NCBI RefSeq assembly: GCF_964340395.1
Contig: NC_135557.1
Location: 1,651,646 to 1,715,645, forward strand
DNA: 64,000 nt
Source of the DNA: Glandiceps talaboti
Taxonomy: Eukaryota > Hemichordata > Enteropneusta > Spengelidae
Direction: 5' to 3'
Numbering within the stretch: the first letter of the stretch is position 1; each line of letters opens with the position of its first letter. The position numbers were made by a program, and so were the translations under genes. Below are positions 12,722 through 26,949 of the stretch, in pieces. Under the pieces are notes generated by a model, which saw only the letters and a list, made by a program, of their open reading frames with translations, had not been told where the DNA came from and made no database searches.

Positions 12722-15700
12722 TATGGGATTCTATTAATATCAGCCCATTGGGGTATGAGATTCTATTAATCTCAGCCCATTGGGGTATGGGATTCTATTA
12801 GTCTCAGCCCATTGGGGTATGAGATTCTATTAATCTCAGCCCATTGGGGTATGGGATTCTATTAGTCTCAGCCCATTGGGGTATGGGATTCTATTAGTCT
12901 CAGCCCATTGGGGTATGGGATTCTATTAGTCTCAGCCCATTGGGGTATGGGATTCTATTAGTCTCAGCCCATTGGGGTATGAGATTCTATTAGTCTCAGC
13001 CCATTGGGGTATGGGATTCTATTAGTCTCAGCCCATTGGGGTATGGGATTCTATTAATATCAGCCCATTGGGGTATGAGATTCTATTAGTCTCAGCCCAT
13101 TGGGGTATGAGATTCTATTAGTCTCAGCCCATTGGGGTATGGGATTCTATTAGTCTCAGCCCATTGGGGTATGGGATTCTATTAGTCTCAGCCCATTGGG
13201 GTATGGGATTCTATTAGTCTCAGCCCATTGGGGTATGGGATTCTATTAGTCTCAGCCCGTAGGGGTATGGGATTCTATTAGTCTCAGCCCATTGGGGTAT
13301 GGGATTCTATTAGTCTCAGCCCATTGGGGAATGGGATTCTATTAATATCAGCCCGTAGGGGTATGGGATTCTATTAGTCTCAGCCCATTGGGGTATGAGA
13401 TTCTATTAATCTCAGCCCATTGGGGTATGGGATTCTATTAGTCTCAGCCCATTGGGGTATGGGATTCTATTAGTCTCAGCCCATTGGGGTATGGGATTCT
13501 ATTAGTCTCAGCCCATTGGGGTATGGGATTCTATTAGTCTCAGCCCATTGGGGTATGGGATTCTATTAATCTCAGCCCATTGGGCTATGGGATTCTATTA
13601 GTCTCAGCCCATTGGGGTATGGGATTCTATTAGTCTCAGCCCATTGGGCTATGGGATTCTATTAGTCTCAGCCCATTGGGGTATGGGATTCTATTAGTCT
13701 CAGTCCATTTAGCTATGGGATTCTATTAGTCTCAGCCCATTGGGGTATGGGATTCTATTAGTCTCAGCCCATTGGGGTATGGGATTCTATTAGTCTCAGC
13801 CCATTGGGGTATGGGATTCTATTAGTCTCAGCCCATTGGGGTGTGGGATTCTATTAATCTCAGCCCATTGGGGTATGGGATTCTATTAATCTCAGCCCAT
13901 TGGGGTGTGGGATTCTATTAGTCTCAGCCCATTGGGGTATGGGATTCTATTAGTCTCAGCCCATTGGGGTATGAGATTCTATTAGTCTCAGCCCATTGGG
14001 GTATGGGATTCTATTAGTCTCAGCCCATTGGGGTATGGGATTCTATTAGTCTCAGCCCATTGGGGTATGGGGGTCTATTAGTCTCAGCCCATTGGGGTAT
14101 GGGATTCTATTAGTCTCAGCCCATTGGGGTATGGGATTCTATTAGTCTCAGCCCATTGGGGTATGGGGGTCTATTAGTCTCAGCCCATTGGGGTGTGGGA
14201 TTCTATTAGTCTCAGCCCATTGGGGTATGGGATTCTATTAGTCTCAGCCCATTGGGGTATGGGATTCTATTAGTCTCAGCCCATTGGGGTATGGAATTCT
14301 ATTAGTCTCAGCCCATTGGGGTATGGGATTCTATTAATCTCAGCCCATTGGGGTATGGGATTCTATTAGTCTCAGCCCATTGGAGTATGAGATTCTATTA
14401 GTCTCAGCCCATTGGGGTATGGGATTCTATTAGTCTCAGCCCATTGGGGTATGGGATTCTATTAGTCTCAGCCCATTGGGGTATGGGGGTCTATTAGTCT
14501 CAGCCCATTGGGGTATGGGATTCTATTAGTCTCAGCCCATTGGGGTATGGGATTCTATTAGTCTCAGCCCATTGGGGTATGGGGGTCTATTAGTCTCAGC
14601 CCATTGGGGTGTGGGATTCTATTAGTCTCAGCCCATTGGGGTATGGGATTCTATTAGTCTCAGCCCATTGGGGTATGGGATTCTATTAGTCTCAGCCCAT
14701 TGGGGTATGGAATTCTATTAGTCTCAGCCCATTGGGGTATGGGATTCTATTAATCTCAGCCCATTGGGGTATGGGATTCTATTAGTCTCAGCCCATTGGG
14801 GTATGGGATTCTATTAGTCTCAGCCCATTGGGGTATGGGATTCTATTAGTCTCAGCCCATTGGGGTATGGGATTCTATTAGTCTCAGCCCATTGGGGTGT
14901 GGGATTCTATTAGTCTCAGCCCATTGGGGTATGAGATTCTATTAGTCTCAGCCCATTGGGGTATGGGATTCTATTAGTCTCAGCCCATTGGGGTATGGGA
15001 TTCTATTAGTCTCAGCCCATTGGGGTGTGGGATTCTATTAGTCTCAGCCCATTGGGGTATGGGATTCTATTAGTCTCAGCCCATTGGGGTGTGGGATTCT
15101 ATTAGTCTCAGCCCATTGGGGTGTGGGATTCTATTAGTCTCAGCCCATTGGGCTATGGGATTCTATTAGTCTCAGCCCATTGGGGTATGAGATTCTATTA
15201 GTCTCAGCCCATTGGGGTATGGGATTCTATTAGTCTCAGCCCATTGGGGTATGAGATTCTATTAGTCTCAGCCCATTGGGGTATGGGATTCTATTAGTCT
15301 CAGCCCATTGGGGTGTGGGATTCTATTAGTCTCAGCCCATTGGGGTATGGGATTCTATTAGTCTCAGCCCATTGGGGTATGGGATTCTATTAGTCTCAGC
15401 CCATTGGGGTATGGGATTCTGTTAGTCTCAGCCCATTGGGGTGTGGGATTCTATTAGTCTCAGCCCATTGGGGTATGGGATTCTATTAGTCTCAGCCCAT
15501 TGGGGTATGGGATTCTATTAGTCTCAGCCCATTGGGGTATGGGATTCTATTAGTCTCAGCCCATTGGGGTATGGGATTCTATTAGTCTCAGCCCATTGGG
15601 GTATGGGATTCTATTAATATCAGCCCATTGGGGTATGGGATTCTATTAGTCTCAGCCCATTGGGGTATGGGATTCTATTAGTCTCAGCCCATTGGGGTAT

Positions 15701-16575
15701 GGGATTCTATTAGTCTCAGACCATTGGGGTATGGGATTCTATTAGTCTCAGCCCATTGGGGTATGGGATTCTATTAGTCTCAGCCCATTGGGGTATGGGA
15801 TTCTATTAGTCTCAGCCCATTGGGGTATGGGATTCTATTAGTCTCAGCCCATTGGGGTATGGGATTCTATTAGTCTCAGCCCATTGGGGTGTGGGATTCT
15901 ATTAGTCTCAGCCCATTGGGGTGTGGGATTCTATTAGTCTCAGCCCATTGGGGTATGAGATTCTATTAGTCTCAGCCCATTGGGGTATGGGATTCTATTA
16001 ATCTCAGCCCATTGGGGTATGGGATTCTATTAGTCTCAGCCCATTGGGGTATGGGATTCTATTAATCTCAGCCCATTGGGGTATGGGATTCTATTAGTCT
16101 CAGCCCATTGGGGTATGGGATTCTATTAGTCTCAGCCCATTGGGGTATGGGATTCTATTAGTCTCAGCCCATTGGGGTGTGGGATTCTATTAGTCTCAGC
16201 CCATTGGGGTATGGGGGTCTATTAATCTCAGCCCATTGGGGTATGGGGGTCTATTAGTCTCAGCCCATTGGGGTGTGGGATTCTATTAATCTCAGCCCAT
16301 TGGGGTGTGGGATTCTATTAGTCTCAGCCCATTGGGGTATGGGATTCTATTAGTCTCAGCCCATTGGGGTGTGGGATTCTATTAATCTCAGCCCATTGGG
16401 GTATGGGGGTCTATTAATCTCAGCCCATTGGGGTGTGGGATTCTATTAGTCTCAGCCCATTGGGGTGTGGGATTCTATTAATCTCAGCCCATTGGGGTGT
16501 GGGATTCTATTAATCTCAGCCCATTGGGGTATGGGATTCTATTAATCTCAGCCCATTGGGGTATGGGATTCTATT
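12722..16575. repeat. 32-bp minisatellite, about 120 copies
   Basis: The unit is GGGATTCTATTAGTCTCAG followed by CCCATTGGGGTAT. A block is duplicated with a 416-bp offset (13 units): the variant GGGGGTCTATT occurs near 14068 and 14484, and GGAATTCTATT near 14293 and 14709. There are no spacers, so it is not a CRISPR array. Confidence 0.97.
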
Positions 16576-17775
16576 ATTGTCCTCCAATGTGAATCTGATT
16601 CTGAATCTATGAGACTGACCTCATTACAGTCTGGACATTCGATCTCATTTGCATACGGTCAGAGTTGAATCACGTCAAATGGCGCGCTATTTCATGTGTT
16701 CCTTCGAGATGCTATCTACATAACAATAGTGTTATTTATAGAATGTTACATGTACAATGTTTCAAAGTCACTGTCCAATCTACAAGTGACCTACTCGCAT
16801 GTTTTGTACCTTCAAAAATCATAGTTTCATGTGAGATTTTTCGTAATACCGTTTTGTTTGGTCGATGTTCGTTTTCAGATTTCTCAGTTTCACTTCCGTG
16901 AAGAAAACATACCCATCATAAAACGGCCTGGGCTAAGAGAAAGACGTACAGGCTAAGCATGTCACATACATGTACATCATTCGATTTGTTATTAAATTCT
17001 ACACAGATGAAGTCCTGCAACGTAAAATCTGTCCACGCAATGATATTCAACTATATCTCTGAATATGTAACCTTGTTTGTTTTTAGAAATTTAGTGCAAC
17101 ATACTCTTGACTACTGTAGGTTTTACTGGCTCGTTTTCCGTCCGTATGCAAGTAAAATGTGATCAAAACGCATCATGCTAAAATTCACCGCACAGTTAAT
17201 AACTATGAAAATTCACGAAATTTGACCACAGCCTTTATCTTTGCCAATAAAGTCAAATGACAGTCAAACTTTCATGGCAATTTTTATTTTCTATAATTCA
17301 GTTTTAGTCATCATTGATCAGCTAGGAGTTATAATTTCTATGCGATGTTTTAAAAATAATAAACACAATTGGCCCATGTATTTTCCAGATATAAATTTCA
17401 TCTCATGTGATTTTCTTGTTGCTTGTTTATGTGTAAACATGTTTTTCATCAAAGAACATTTCACTTTACGTATATTTTTTTGTGTCGAAAATGTCACTTG
17501 GATAAGTCACGATGCACTCTGTGATCAATCGATAAAAATGTTGTAATTCTTTCCGAACATTTGCTGGAATTTAAACTTCTCAGAGAGCCTTACTCATAAT
17601 AATGTTTGTTATGTTGTATTTAAAGATTCAAACTCTATAAAAGCATAAAATTCTATGAATATTTTGACCGAAGTATGATTTCAACGTTAATGCACGATAA
17701 ATATGCACAGATGAATGTCCAGACTGTAGGCCTCATATTGTCCTCCAATGTGAATCTGATTCTGAATCTATGAGA
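16575..17775. other. Unique segment flanked by an exact 40-bp direct repeat
   Basis: The 40 bases at 16575-16614 recur exactly at 17736-17775. Between them lies AT-rich unique sequence with no supported gene. The small open frames at 16665, 16959 and 17241 lack any resemblance to known proteins. See the finding on possible origins. Confidence 0.7.
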
Positions 17776-17960
17776 AAGTAATTGGTCAATGATACTGAAA
17801 TTTGGTGAGATGTTTCTAAAAGTGTTATTCTGCAGATTTTGTTCAAAACATTTTGACACAATTGGCCCTGGCAACCATGACCATTCCCTTAGCAACAATC
17901 AAATTGCAACAATGTATTGCAATGATAACAACAGGGATAAATAGACATGATGAATAAACA
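17770..17960. repeat. Dispersed repeat related to 5170-5310
   Basis: It shares TTGGTGAGATGTTTCT, ATTGGCCCT.GCAACCATGACCA and CCCTTAGCAACAA with the upstream family. The strand and order are the same. Confidence 0.7.
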
Positions 17961-18568
17961 TTAAATTTTTTTTCCTTTCCCAAATTTCTTTGGACCATTC
18001 AATTTTTGATGCAGGGGTGTGGAGTAACTCAAATGACCGACTGTGTGACTTCTGGTAGGTCTGACATGACGCTGTACTCGCTTGCAAATCTGCTTTGAAC
18101 ACATTAATACATACAAATACATACAACGGCATGCCACTTCTCTGGCAGAATACGATAGACCTTTCTCTGTTCTAAGTGTTCATTGTCCTTGCAACCATTC
18201 AACTCAGTGTGATAAACATTTAATCTACTGGTATGGGGATGAGAGTTGGGGATGGGTGGTGGGTGGTCGATGAATTTTCCACCTGGTCAGCAAAAAGTCT
18301 CTTATCCTGGAGCATCTGGTGTCTCAGACGTCCTCTCTGTGAAAACCAATACAGGATTGATTTTAAACCAACTCTCTGAAGGCTTACAGTTTCCAAGGAG
18401 CTTGAATTGATTGAAATATGCCAATAGTGTTTAAGGTTACATTAAAGTGACATCAGCCATGGTATAAACTTTATTCAAGTGAAAATTTCTAAGCCATTCT
18501 AGTATAAAGTTAAAGTGTTGATGCATGACTTGTATGACATATATTACAATTGTTTTCTGCGCTTAATA
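17961..18568. other. Unique intron sequence
   Basis: No feature recognised. Confidence 0.5.
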
Positions 18569-18793
18569 TTGTTAGAACAATTGATTGCATGATAAGTATA
18601 GTGTTAGAACAATGGATTGCATGGTAAGTATAGTGTTAGAACAATGGATTGCATGATAAGTATAGTGTTAGAACAATGGATTGCATGGTAAGTAAAGTGT
18701 TAGAACAATTGATTGCATGGTAAGTATAGTGTTAGAACAATTGATTGCATGGTAAGTAAAGTGTTAGAACAATTGATTGCATGGTAAGTATAT
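18569..18793. repeat. 32-bp minisatellite, about 7 copies
   Basis: The unit is GTGTTAGAACAATTGATTGC then ATGGTAAGTATA. Each copy contains the donor-like string ATGGTAAGTA. Confidence 0.92.
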
Positions 18794-19262
18794 TTGTCCA
18801 AACCTTCATCCTTGAATCATTCATCAGACTGAGATATATCTCAATAGCAGGTTTGAATTCAGACAATTTCAAGTGGTAAATAGATGTAGAATACTGTGAG
18901 CTAAGCCACTGGTAATATGCAGCAAAGTTCAGTTTGTGCCCTATTAAATTAGAGTACATATGGCACCTTGCTCCCCCCCAACCCTGTCACATATACTGGT
19001 AATTCCCTAAATACGACGTCTTTCCCTATCCACAGCCTAGTGCACTCTGTTGACTTGGGTAGAATAAGACTATTATAGTAGATTGAACCACAGATGTCCT
19101 CTAATACATCCATGATTGAAAGCTACCAATATCTCCATGAACAGTTGGATGAAGGGCACCTAGAACACAGAAAGGCATATCATCTCTGCCAGTGGTAGGA
19201 GTGCCAGTGTATATTCGTATGTATTCAAATCAAAAGTACAACGTTGTGTGTTAGACCAACCA
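18794..19262. other. Unique intron sequence
   Basis: No feature recognised. Confidence 0.5.
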
Positions 19263-20056
19263 CGGTCAGTCATTTGAGCTTCTCCACACCACTGTTGGTC
19301 ATTTGACTTTCTCCACACCACTATTGGTCAATTGAACTTATCCATACCACTGTTGGTCATTTGAACTTCTCCACACCACTGTTTGAACTTCTCCACACCA
19401 CTGTTGGTCATTTGAACTTCTCCACACCACTGTTGGTCATTTGAACTTCTCCACACCACTGTTGGTCATTTGAACTTCTCCACACCACTGTTGGTCATTT
19501 GAACTTCTCCACACCTCTGTTGGTCATTTGAACTTCTCCACACCACTGTTGGTCATTTGAACTTCTCCACACCACTGTTGGTCATTTGAACTTCTCCACA
19601 CCACTGTTGGTCATTTGAACTTCTCCACACCACTGTTGGTCATTTGAACTTCTCCACACCACTGTTGGTCATTTGAACTTCTCCACACCACTGTTGGTCA
19701 TTTGAACTTCTCCACACCACTGTTGGTCATTTGAACTTCTCCACACCACTGTTGGTCATTTGAACTTCTCCACACCACTGTTGGTCATTTGAACTTCTCC
19801 ACACCACTGTTGGTCATTTGAACTTCTCCACACCACTGTTGGTCATTTGAACTTCTCCACACCACTGTTGGTCATTTGAACTTCTCCACACCACTGTTGG
19901 TCATTTGAACTTCTCCACACCACTGTTGGTCATTTGAACTTCTCCACACCACTGTTGGTCATTTGAACTTCTCCACACCACTGTTGGTCATTTGAACTTC
20001 TCCACACCACTGTTGGTCATTTGAACTTCTCCACACTCCTGCCAGTCATTTCAATC
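19263..20056. repeat. 29-bp minisatellite, about 27 copies
   Basis: The unit is CACACCACTGTTGGTCATT then TGAACTTCTC. The central copies are nearly identical and the edges more diverged. Confidence 0.96.
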
Positions 20057-20669
<613 letters not shown>

Positions 20670-20849
20670 TATGCATACACCTCTATATACATAACTCAAT
20701 AAATGTAAAGTGTTCAAAATAAAGAAAATAAGTGATCAGAAACAAATGTTTTAATCTATCAATGACTTTATTAGTTTTAACTTGTCAGTTAGTGTATCAA
20801 TATTAATCAAATGGTAACTATGGTAACTTTATCTGTTTTAAACCAATAG

Positions 20850-20923
20850 AATACAAAGAGTTTAAAGAATCAGCCCAGACATTCCAGCCTGTCATACCAT
20901 TCTTTGTTTGTTTTGATAAAAAG
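20850..20923 (+). CDS. CASQ: Calsequestrin exon, thioredoxin-like domain II
   Basis: This 74-bp exon lies between ACCAATAG and GTATGTC. It enters in phase 1, joining the final G of the exon ending at 10914 to make a Glu codon, and leaves in phase 0. It reads EYKEFKESAQTFQPVIPFF followed by VCFDKK. Calsequestrins have HYKAFE.AAEEF.PYIPFF at the same place, including the IPFF strand of the second thioredoxin-like domain. The upstream intron is about 9.9 kb and consists largely of minisatellites. The downstream intron is filled by a 64-bp array that starts within about 80 bp of the donor. Confidence 0.93.
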
Positions 20924-20999
20924 GTATGTCAATATTTTTGTCTCTTATATTTAGCACATACTGTTAAAATATCAATATTTGTGTCTTATATTTAGCACA

Positions 21000-23240
21000 T
21001 ACTACATATTTATGTTTTTATGTTAAGTACTACATATACACAGCCTATCACATACTGTTATACTGTCAATATTTATGGTTTTTATGTTCAGTACTACATA
21101 TACACAGCCTTTCACATACTGTTATACTGTCAATATTTATGTCTTTTATGTTTAGTACTACATGTACACAGCCTATCACATACTGTTATACTGTCAATAT
21201 TTATGGTTTTTATGTTAAGTACTACATATACACAACCTATCACATACTGTTATACTGTCAATATTTATGTCTTATGTTAAGTACTACATATACACAACCT
21301 ATCACATACTGTTATACTGTCAATATTTATGTCTTATGTTCAGTACTACATATACACAACCTATCACATACTGTTATACTGTCAATATTTATGTCTTATG
21401 TTCAGTACTACATATATACAGCCTATCACATACTGTTATACTGTCAATATTTATGTCTTATGTTCAGTACTACATATATACAGCCTATCACATACTGTTA
21501 TACTGTCAATATTTATGGTTTTTATGTTTAGTACTACATATACACAGCCATTCACATACTGTTATACTGTCAATATTTATATATTTTATGTTCAGTACTA
21601 CATATACACAGCCTATCACATACTGTTATACTGTCAATATTTATATATTTTATGTTCAGTACTACATATACACAGCCTTTCGCATACTGTTATACTGTCA
21701 ATATTTATGGTTTTTATGTTCAGTACTACATATACACAGCCTTTCGCATACTGTTATACTGTCAATATTTATGGTTTTTATGTTTAGTACTACATATACA
21801 CAGCCATTCACATACTGTTATACTGTCAATATTTATATATTTTATGTTCAGTACTACATATACACAGCCTATCACATACTGTTATACTGTCAATATTTAT
21901 ATATTTTATGTTCAGTACTACATATACACAGCCTATCACATACTGTTATACTGACAATATTTATGTCTTTTATGTTCAGTACTATATATACACAGCCTAT
22001 CACATACTGTTATACTGTCAATATTTATGTCTTTTATGTTCAGTACTACATATACACAGCCTATCACATACTGTTATACTGTCAATATTTATGGTTTTTA
22101 TGTTCAGTACTACATATATACAGCCTATCACATACTGTTATACTGACAATATTTATGTCTTTTATGTTCAGTACTACATATACACAGCCTATCACATACT
22201 GTTATACTGACAATATTTATGTCTTTTATGTTCAGTACTATATATACACAGCCTATCACATACTGTTATACTGTCAATATTTATGTCTTTTATGTTCAGT
22301 ACTACATATACACAGCCTATCACATACTGTTATACTGTCAATATTTATATCTTTTATGTTCAGTACTACATATACACAGCCTATCACATACTGTTATACT
22401 GTCAATACTTATATATTTTATGTTCAGTACTACATATACACAGCCTATCACATACTGTTATACTGACAATATTTATGTCTTTTATGTTCAGTACTATATA
22501 TACACAGCCTATCACATACTGTTATACTGTCAATATTTATGTCTTTTATGTTCAGTACTACATATACACAGCCTATCACATACTGTTATACTGTCAATAT
22601 TTATATCTTTTATGTTCAGTACTATATATACACAGCCTATCACATACTGTCATACTGTCAATATTTATGGTTTTTATGTTCAGTACTACATATATACAGC
22701 CTATCACATACTGTCATACTGTCAATATTTATGGTTTTTATGTTCAGTACTACATATACACAACCTATCACATACTGTTATACTGTCAATATTTATGTCT
22801 TTTATGTTCAGTACTACATATATACAGCCTATCACATACTGTTATACTGTCAATATTTATGGTTTTTATGTTTAGTACTACATATACACAGCCTATCACA
22901 TACTGTTATACTGTCAATATTTATGTCTTTTATGTTCAGTACTACATATACACAGCCTATCAGATACTGTTATACTGTCAATATTTATGGTTTTTATGTT
23001 CAGTACTACATATACACAGCCTTTCGCATACTGTTGTACTGTCAATATCTATGTCTTATGTTCAGTACTACATGTACACAGCCTATCACATACTGTTATA
23101 CTGTCAATATTTATGTCTTTTATGTTTAGTACTACATATACACAACCTATCACATACTGTTATACTGTCAATATTTATGGTTTTTATGTTTAGTACTACA
23201 TATACACAGCCTATCACATACTGTTATACTGTCAATATTT
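21000..23240. repeat. 64-bp minisatellite, left part (about 35 copies)
   Basis: The unit reads TTTTATGTTCAGTACTACAT, ATACACAGCCTATCACATAC, TGTTATACTGTCAATATTTATG. Its first, diverged copy begins next to the donor of exon 20850-20923, whose intron start (GTATGTCAATATTTTTGTCT) resembles the unit. Each copy has a pyrimidine-rich TTTTATGTTCAG, which looks like a splice acceptor. Confidence 0.96.
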
Positions 23241-23607
23241 GTGGAGTCATGATGGGTGAATTGTTAGCGTGACTGGCTTGGAATCTACAGGTTGTAGGTT
23301 CGAGCCCTGTCGCTGCCTACTGTTTGTTTTTGAGTGGCTAAAGTCCTTGGGCAAGATTTGAACCACGACTGTGCCTCAGTCAACCCAGCTGTATAATTGG
23401 GGACCTGGTAGGGTGTAGGTTGCAATGTGAAGGCTTTAATCCTATGCGCTGAAATGGCTGCAGTGGATTGTATGCTCCCCGGGGAGTTGAGGAAGACTAA
23501 AGGGCCGTTATGCCGTTCTGATCCGAGCCAGGGGTAATAATTGTAAAGCGCTTTGAGCACGGTGTGGGAAAGCGCTATATAAGAACCGAACATTATTATT
23601 ATTATTT
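23241..23607 (+). mobile_element. tRNA-derived SINE inserted in the 64-bp array
   Basis: The head carries a Pol III B-box-like GGTTCGAGCCC about 55 bases from the 5' end, with an A-box-like GTGACTGGCTTGG before it. The tail is AAAGCGCTATATAAGAACC followed by ATTATTATT, like 3' ends shared with L2/CR1-type LINEs. The flanking array is interrupted mid-unit, and AATATTT lies on both sides (23234-23240 and 23608-23614), consistent with a short target-site duplication. The family is not named with certainty. Confidence 0.8.
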
Positions 23608-26238
23608 AATATTTATGTCTTTTATGTTCAGTACTACATATACACAACCTTTCACATACTGTTATACTGTCAATATTTATGTCTTATGTTCAGTACTACA
23701 TATACACAACCTTTCACATACTGTTATACTGTCAATATTTATATATTTTATGTTTAGTACTACATATACACAGCCTTTCACATACTGTTATACTGTCAAT
23801 ATTTATGTCTTATGTTCAGTACAACATGTACACAACCTATCACATACTGTTATACTGTCAATATTTATGTCTTATGTTCAGTACTACATATACACAGCCT
23901 ATCACATACTGTTATACTGTCAATATTTATGTCTTTTATGTTCAGTACTACATATATACAGCCTATCACATACTGTTATACTGTCAATATTTATGGTTTT
24001 TATGTTCAGTACTATATATACACAGCCTATCACATACTGTTATACTGTCAATATTTATGGTTTTTATGTTCAGTACTACATATACACAGCCTATCACATA
24101 CTGTTATACTGTCAATATTTATGGTTTTTATGTTCAGTACTATATATACACAGCCTATCACATACTGTTATACTGTCAATATTTATGGTTTTTATGTTCA
24201 GTACTATATATATACAGCCTATCACATACTGTTATACTGACAATATTTATATCTTTTATGTTCAGTACTACATATACACAGCCTATCACATACTGTTATA
24301 CTGTCAATATTTATGTCTTTTATGTTCAGTACTACATATACACAGCCTATCAGATACTGTTATACTGTCAATATTTATGTCTTTTATGTTCAGTACTACA
24401 TATACACAGCCTATCACATACTGTTATACTGTCAATATTTATGTCTTTTATGTTCAGTACTACATATACACAGCCTATCACATACTGTTATACTGTCAAT
24501 ATTTATGTCTTTTATGTTTAGTACTACATATACACAACCTATCACATACTGTTATACTGTCAATATTTATGGTTTTTATGTTTAGTACTACATATACACA
24601 GCCTATCACATACTGTTATACTGTCAATATTTATGGTTTTTATGTTTAGTACTACATATACACAGCCATTCACATACTGTTATACTGTCAATATTTATAT
24701 ATTTTATGTTCAGTACTACATATACACAGCCTATCACATACTGTTATACTGTCAATATTTATATATTTTATGTTCAGTACTACATATATACAGCCTATCA
24801 CATACTGTTATACTGTCAATATTTATGTCTTTTATGTTTAGTACTACATGTACACAGCCTATCACATACTGTTATACTGTCAGTATTTATGTCTTTTATG
24901 TTTAGTACTACATATACACAACCTATCACATACTGTTATACTGTCAATATTTATGGTTTTTATGTTTAGTACTACATATATACAGCCTATCACATACTGT
25001 TATACTGTCAATATTTATGTCTTTTATGTTCAGTACTATATATACACAGCCTATCACATACTGTTATACTGTCAATATTTATGTCTTTTATGTTTAGTAC
25101 TACATATACACAGCCTATCACATACTGTTATACTGTCAGTATTTATGGTTTTTATGTTTAGTACTACATATACACAACCTATCACATACTGTTATACTGT
25201 CAATATTTATGTTTTTTAATTTCAGTACTACATATTACAGCCTATCACATACTGTTATAATGTCAATATTTATGTCTTTTATGTTCAGTACTACATATAT
25301 ACAGCCTATCACATACTGTTATACTGTCAATATTTATGGTTTTTATGTTTAGTACTATATATACACAGCCTATCAGATACTGTTATACTGTCAATATTTA
25401 TGTCTTTTATGTTTAGTACTACATATATACAGCCTATCACATACTGTTATACTGTCAATATTTATGGTTTTTATGTTCAGTACTACATATACACAGCCTA
25501 TCACATACTGTTATACTGTCAATATTTATGGTTTTTATGTTTAGTACTATATATACACAGCCTATCACATACTGTTATACTGTCAATATTTATGGTTTTT
25601 ATGTTTAGTACTACATATACACAGCCTATCACATACTGTTATACTGTCAATATTTATGTCTTTTATGTTTAGTACTACATATACACAGCCTATCACATAC
25701 TGTTATACTGTCAATATTTATGGTTTTTATGTTTAGTACTATATATACACAGCCTATCACATACTGTTATACTGTCAATATTTATGGTTTTTATGTTTAG
25801 TACTATATATACACAGCCTATCACATACTGTTATACTGTCAATATTTATGGTTTTTATGTTTAGTACTATATATACACAGCCTATCACATACTGTTATAC
25901 TGTCAATATTTATGGTTTTTATGTTCAGTACTATATATACACAGCCTATCACATACTGTTATACTGTCAATATTTATGGTTTTTATGTTCAGTACTACAT
26001 ATACACAGCCTATCACATACTGTTATACTGTCAATATTTATGTCTTTTATGTTCAGTACTACATATACACAACCTATCACATACTGTTATACTGTCAATA
26101 TTTATGTCTTTTATGTTCAGTACTACATATACACAGCCTATCACATACTGTTATACTGTCAATATTTATGTCTTTTATGTTCAGTACTACATATACACAG
26201 CCTATCACATACTGTTATACTGTCAATATTTATGTCTT
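23608..26238. repeat. 64-bp minisatellite, right part (about 41 copies)
   Basis: Same unit as left of the SINE, picking up exactly where the left part stopped. 60-62-bp variants (GTCTTATG for GTCTTTTATG) occur on both sides. Confidence 0.96.
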
Positions 26239-26808
26239 AGCCTAGCACATTGTGTGTACAAGCACCAGCAAACACTCATGATTTGGAAAAGTTAACTATG
26301 CCAGCCATTGTTATGACAACACTACTGACAACAAAATACCAAAAACATTTGCATGCAGATGTTTAACGTTTCACCTTGACCTAGTATTGTATGTAAACAA
26401 CATGTACTCATTTTGGGTACAGACATGATCAAAATTCTCAATACCAATCTGCCAACTTGAAATTTAGTAATTGTAAATAATTGTCTTGATCTGCATTAGC
26501 CTGACATTTTGATAGTATGCAAAGATATACATTCCCTTACGGAAATGGTCTATAGTATACCTGCTAATATAATCTGTAAACTGTGTACACACAAGTGTGG
26601 CAGTGTTTATTGTATTGTTACAAGCTAGCTGAGTTGCACCCTCTAGTTACATTATTAAATAATACTTTATGTTTTGTTTTTATACATACAAGTTTGAATA
26701 AGTATTCCTGCATGTTACACACATCATTATTATATAATGTCTGTTGCTGATAATAATGTCTGACAAAATAATAAAAATTAATAATTGCATTGTTATATTT
26801 CTTTTCAG
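26239..26808. other. Unique intron sequence before exon 26809
   Basis: Contains the polypyrimidine tract and acceptor for the next exon. Otherwise featureless. Confidence 0.6.
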
Positions 26809-26892
26809 CTTGCTAAATCATTACATCTGAAGACACTCAATTCTATTCAGTTTGTAAGACCATATGACAAAGCTTTAGCTATTCCTTCCATG
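26809..26892 (+). CDS. CASQ: Calsequestrin exon, domain II
   Basis: This 84-bp exon (28 codons, phase 0 at both ends) follows a pyrimidine-rich TTCTTTTCAG acceptor and ends at ATG before GTAAGT. It encodes LAKSLHLKTLNSIQF, then VRPYDKALAIPSM. It aligns with calsequestrin AKKL.LK.NEIDFYE.FM.EP..IP. The VRPYDKA segment corresponds to the family's FMEEP turn. A 47-bp minisatellite begins about 60 bp after the donor. Confidence 0.92.
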
Positions 26893-26949
26893 GTAAGTCA
26901 TTATCTTTCATCATTCACTTTTCTCATATCGCGTTATGTCCAGGGCATA

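Noticed and set aside
12722-16575. CRISPR-like array
   Set aside because: The 32-bp units abut with no unique spacers, in an animal intron.
16665-17546. Three plus-strand frames of 67-101 codons as possible exons
   Set aside because: The calsequestrin protein is continuous from exon 10809-10914 to exon 20850-20923 without them, and they show no homology.
23260-23320. A functional tRNA gene
   Set aside because: Box-B-like and weak box-A-like motifs are present, but no complete cloverleaf could be drawn and the sequence continues into a SINE body and tail.
23285-23593. 102-codon minus-strand frame
   Set aside because: Lies within the SINE. No protein similarity.
21020-26295. Many overlapping plus-strand frames (up to 399 codons) rich in YCYTVNIY
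   Set aside because: All three frames are open because the 64-bp unit shifts frame each copy and lacks stops. Intronic satellite, not a protein.
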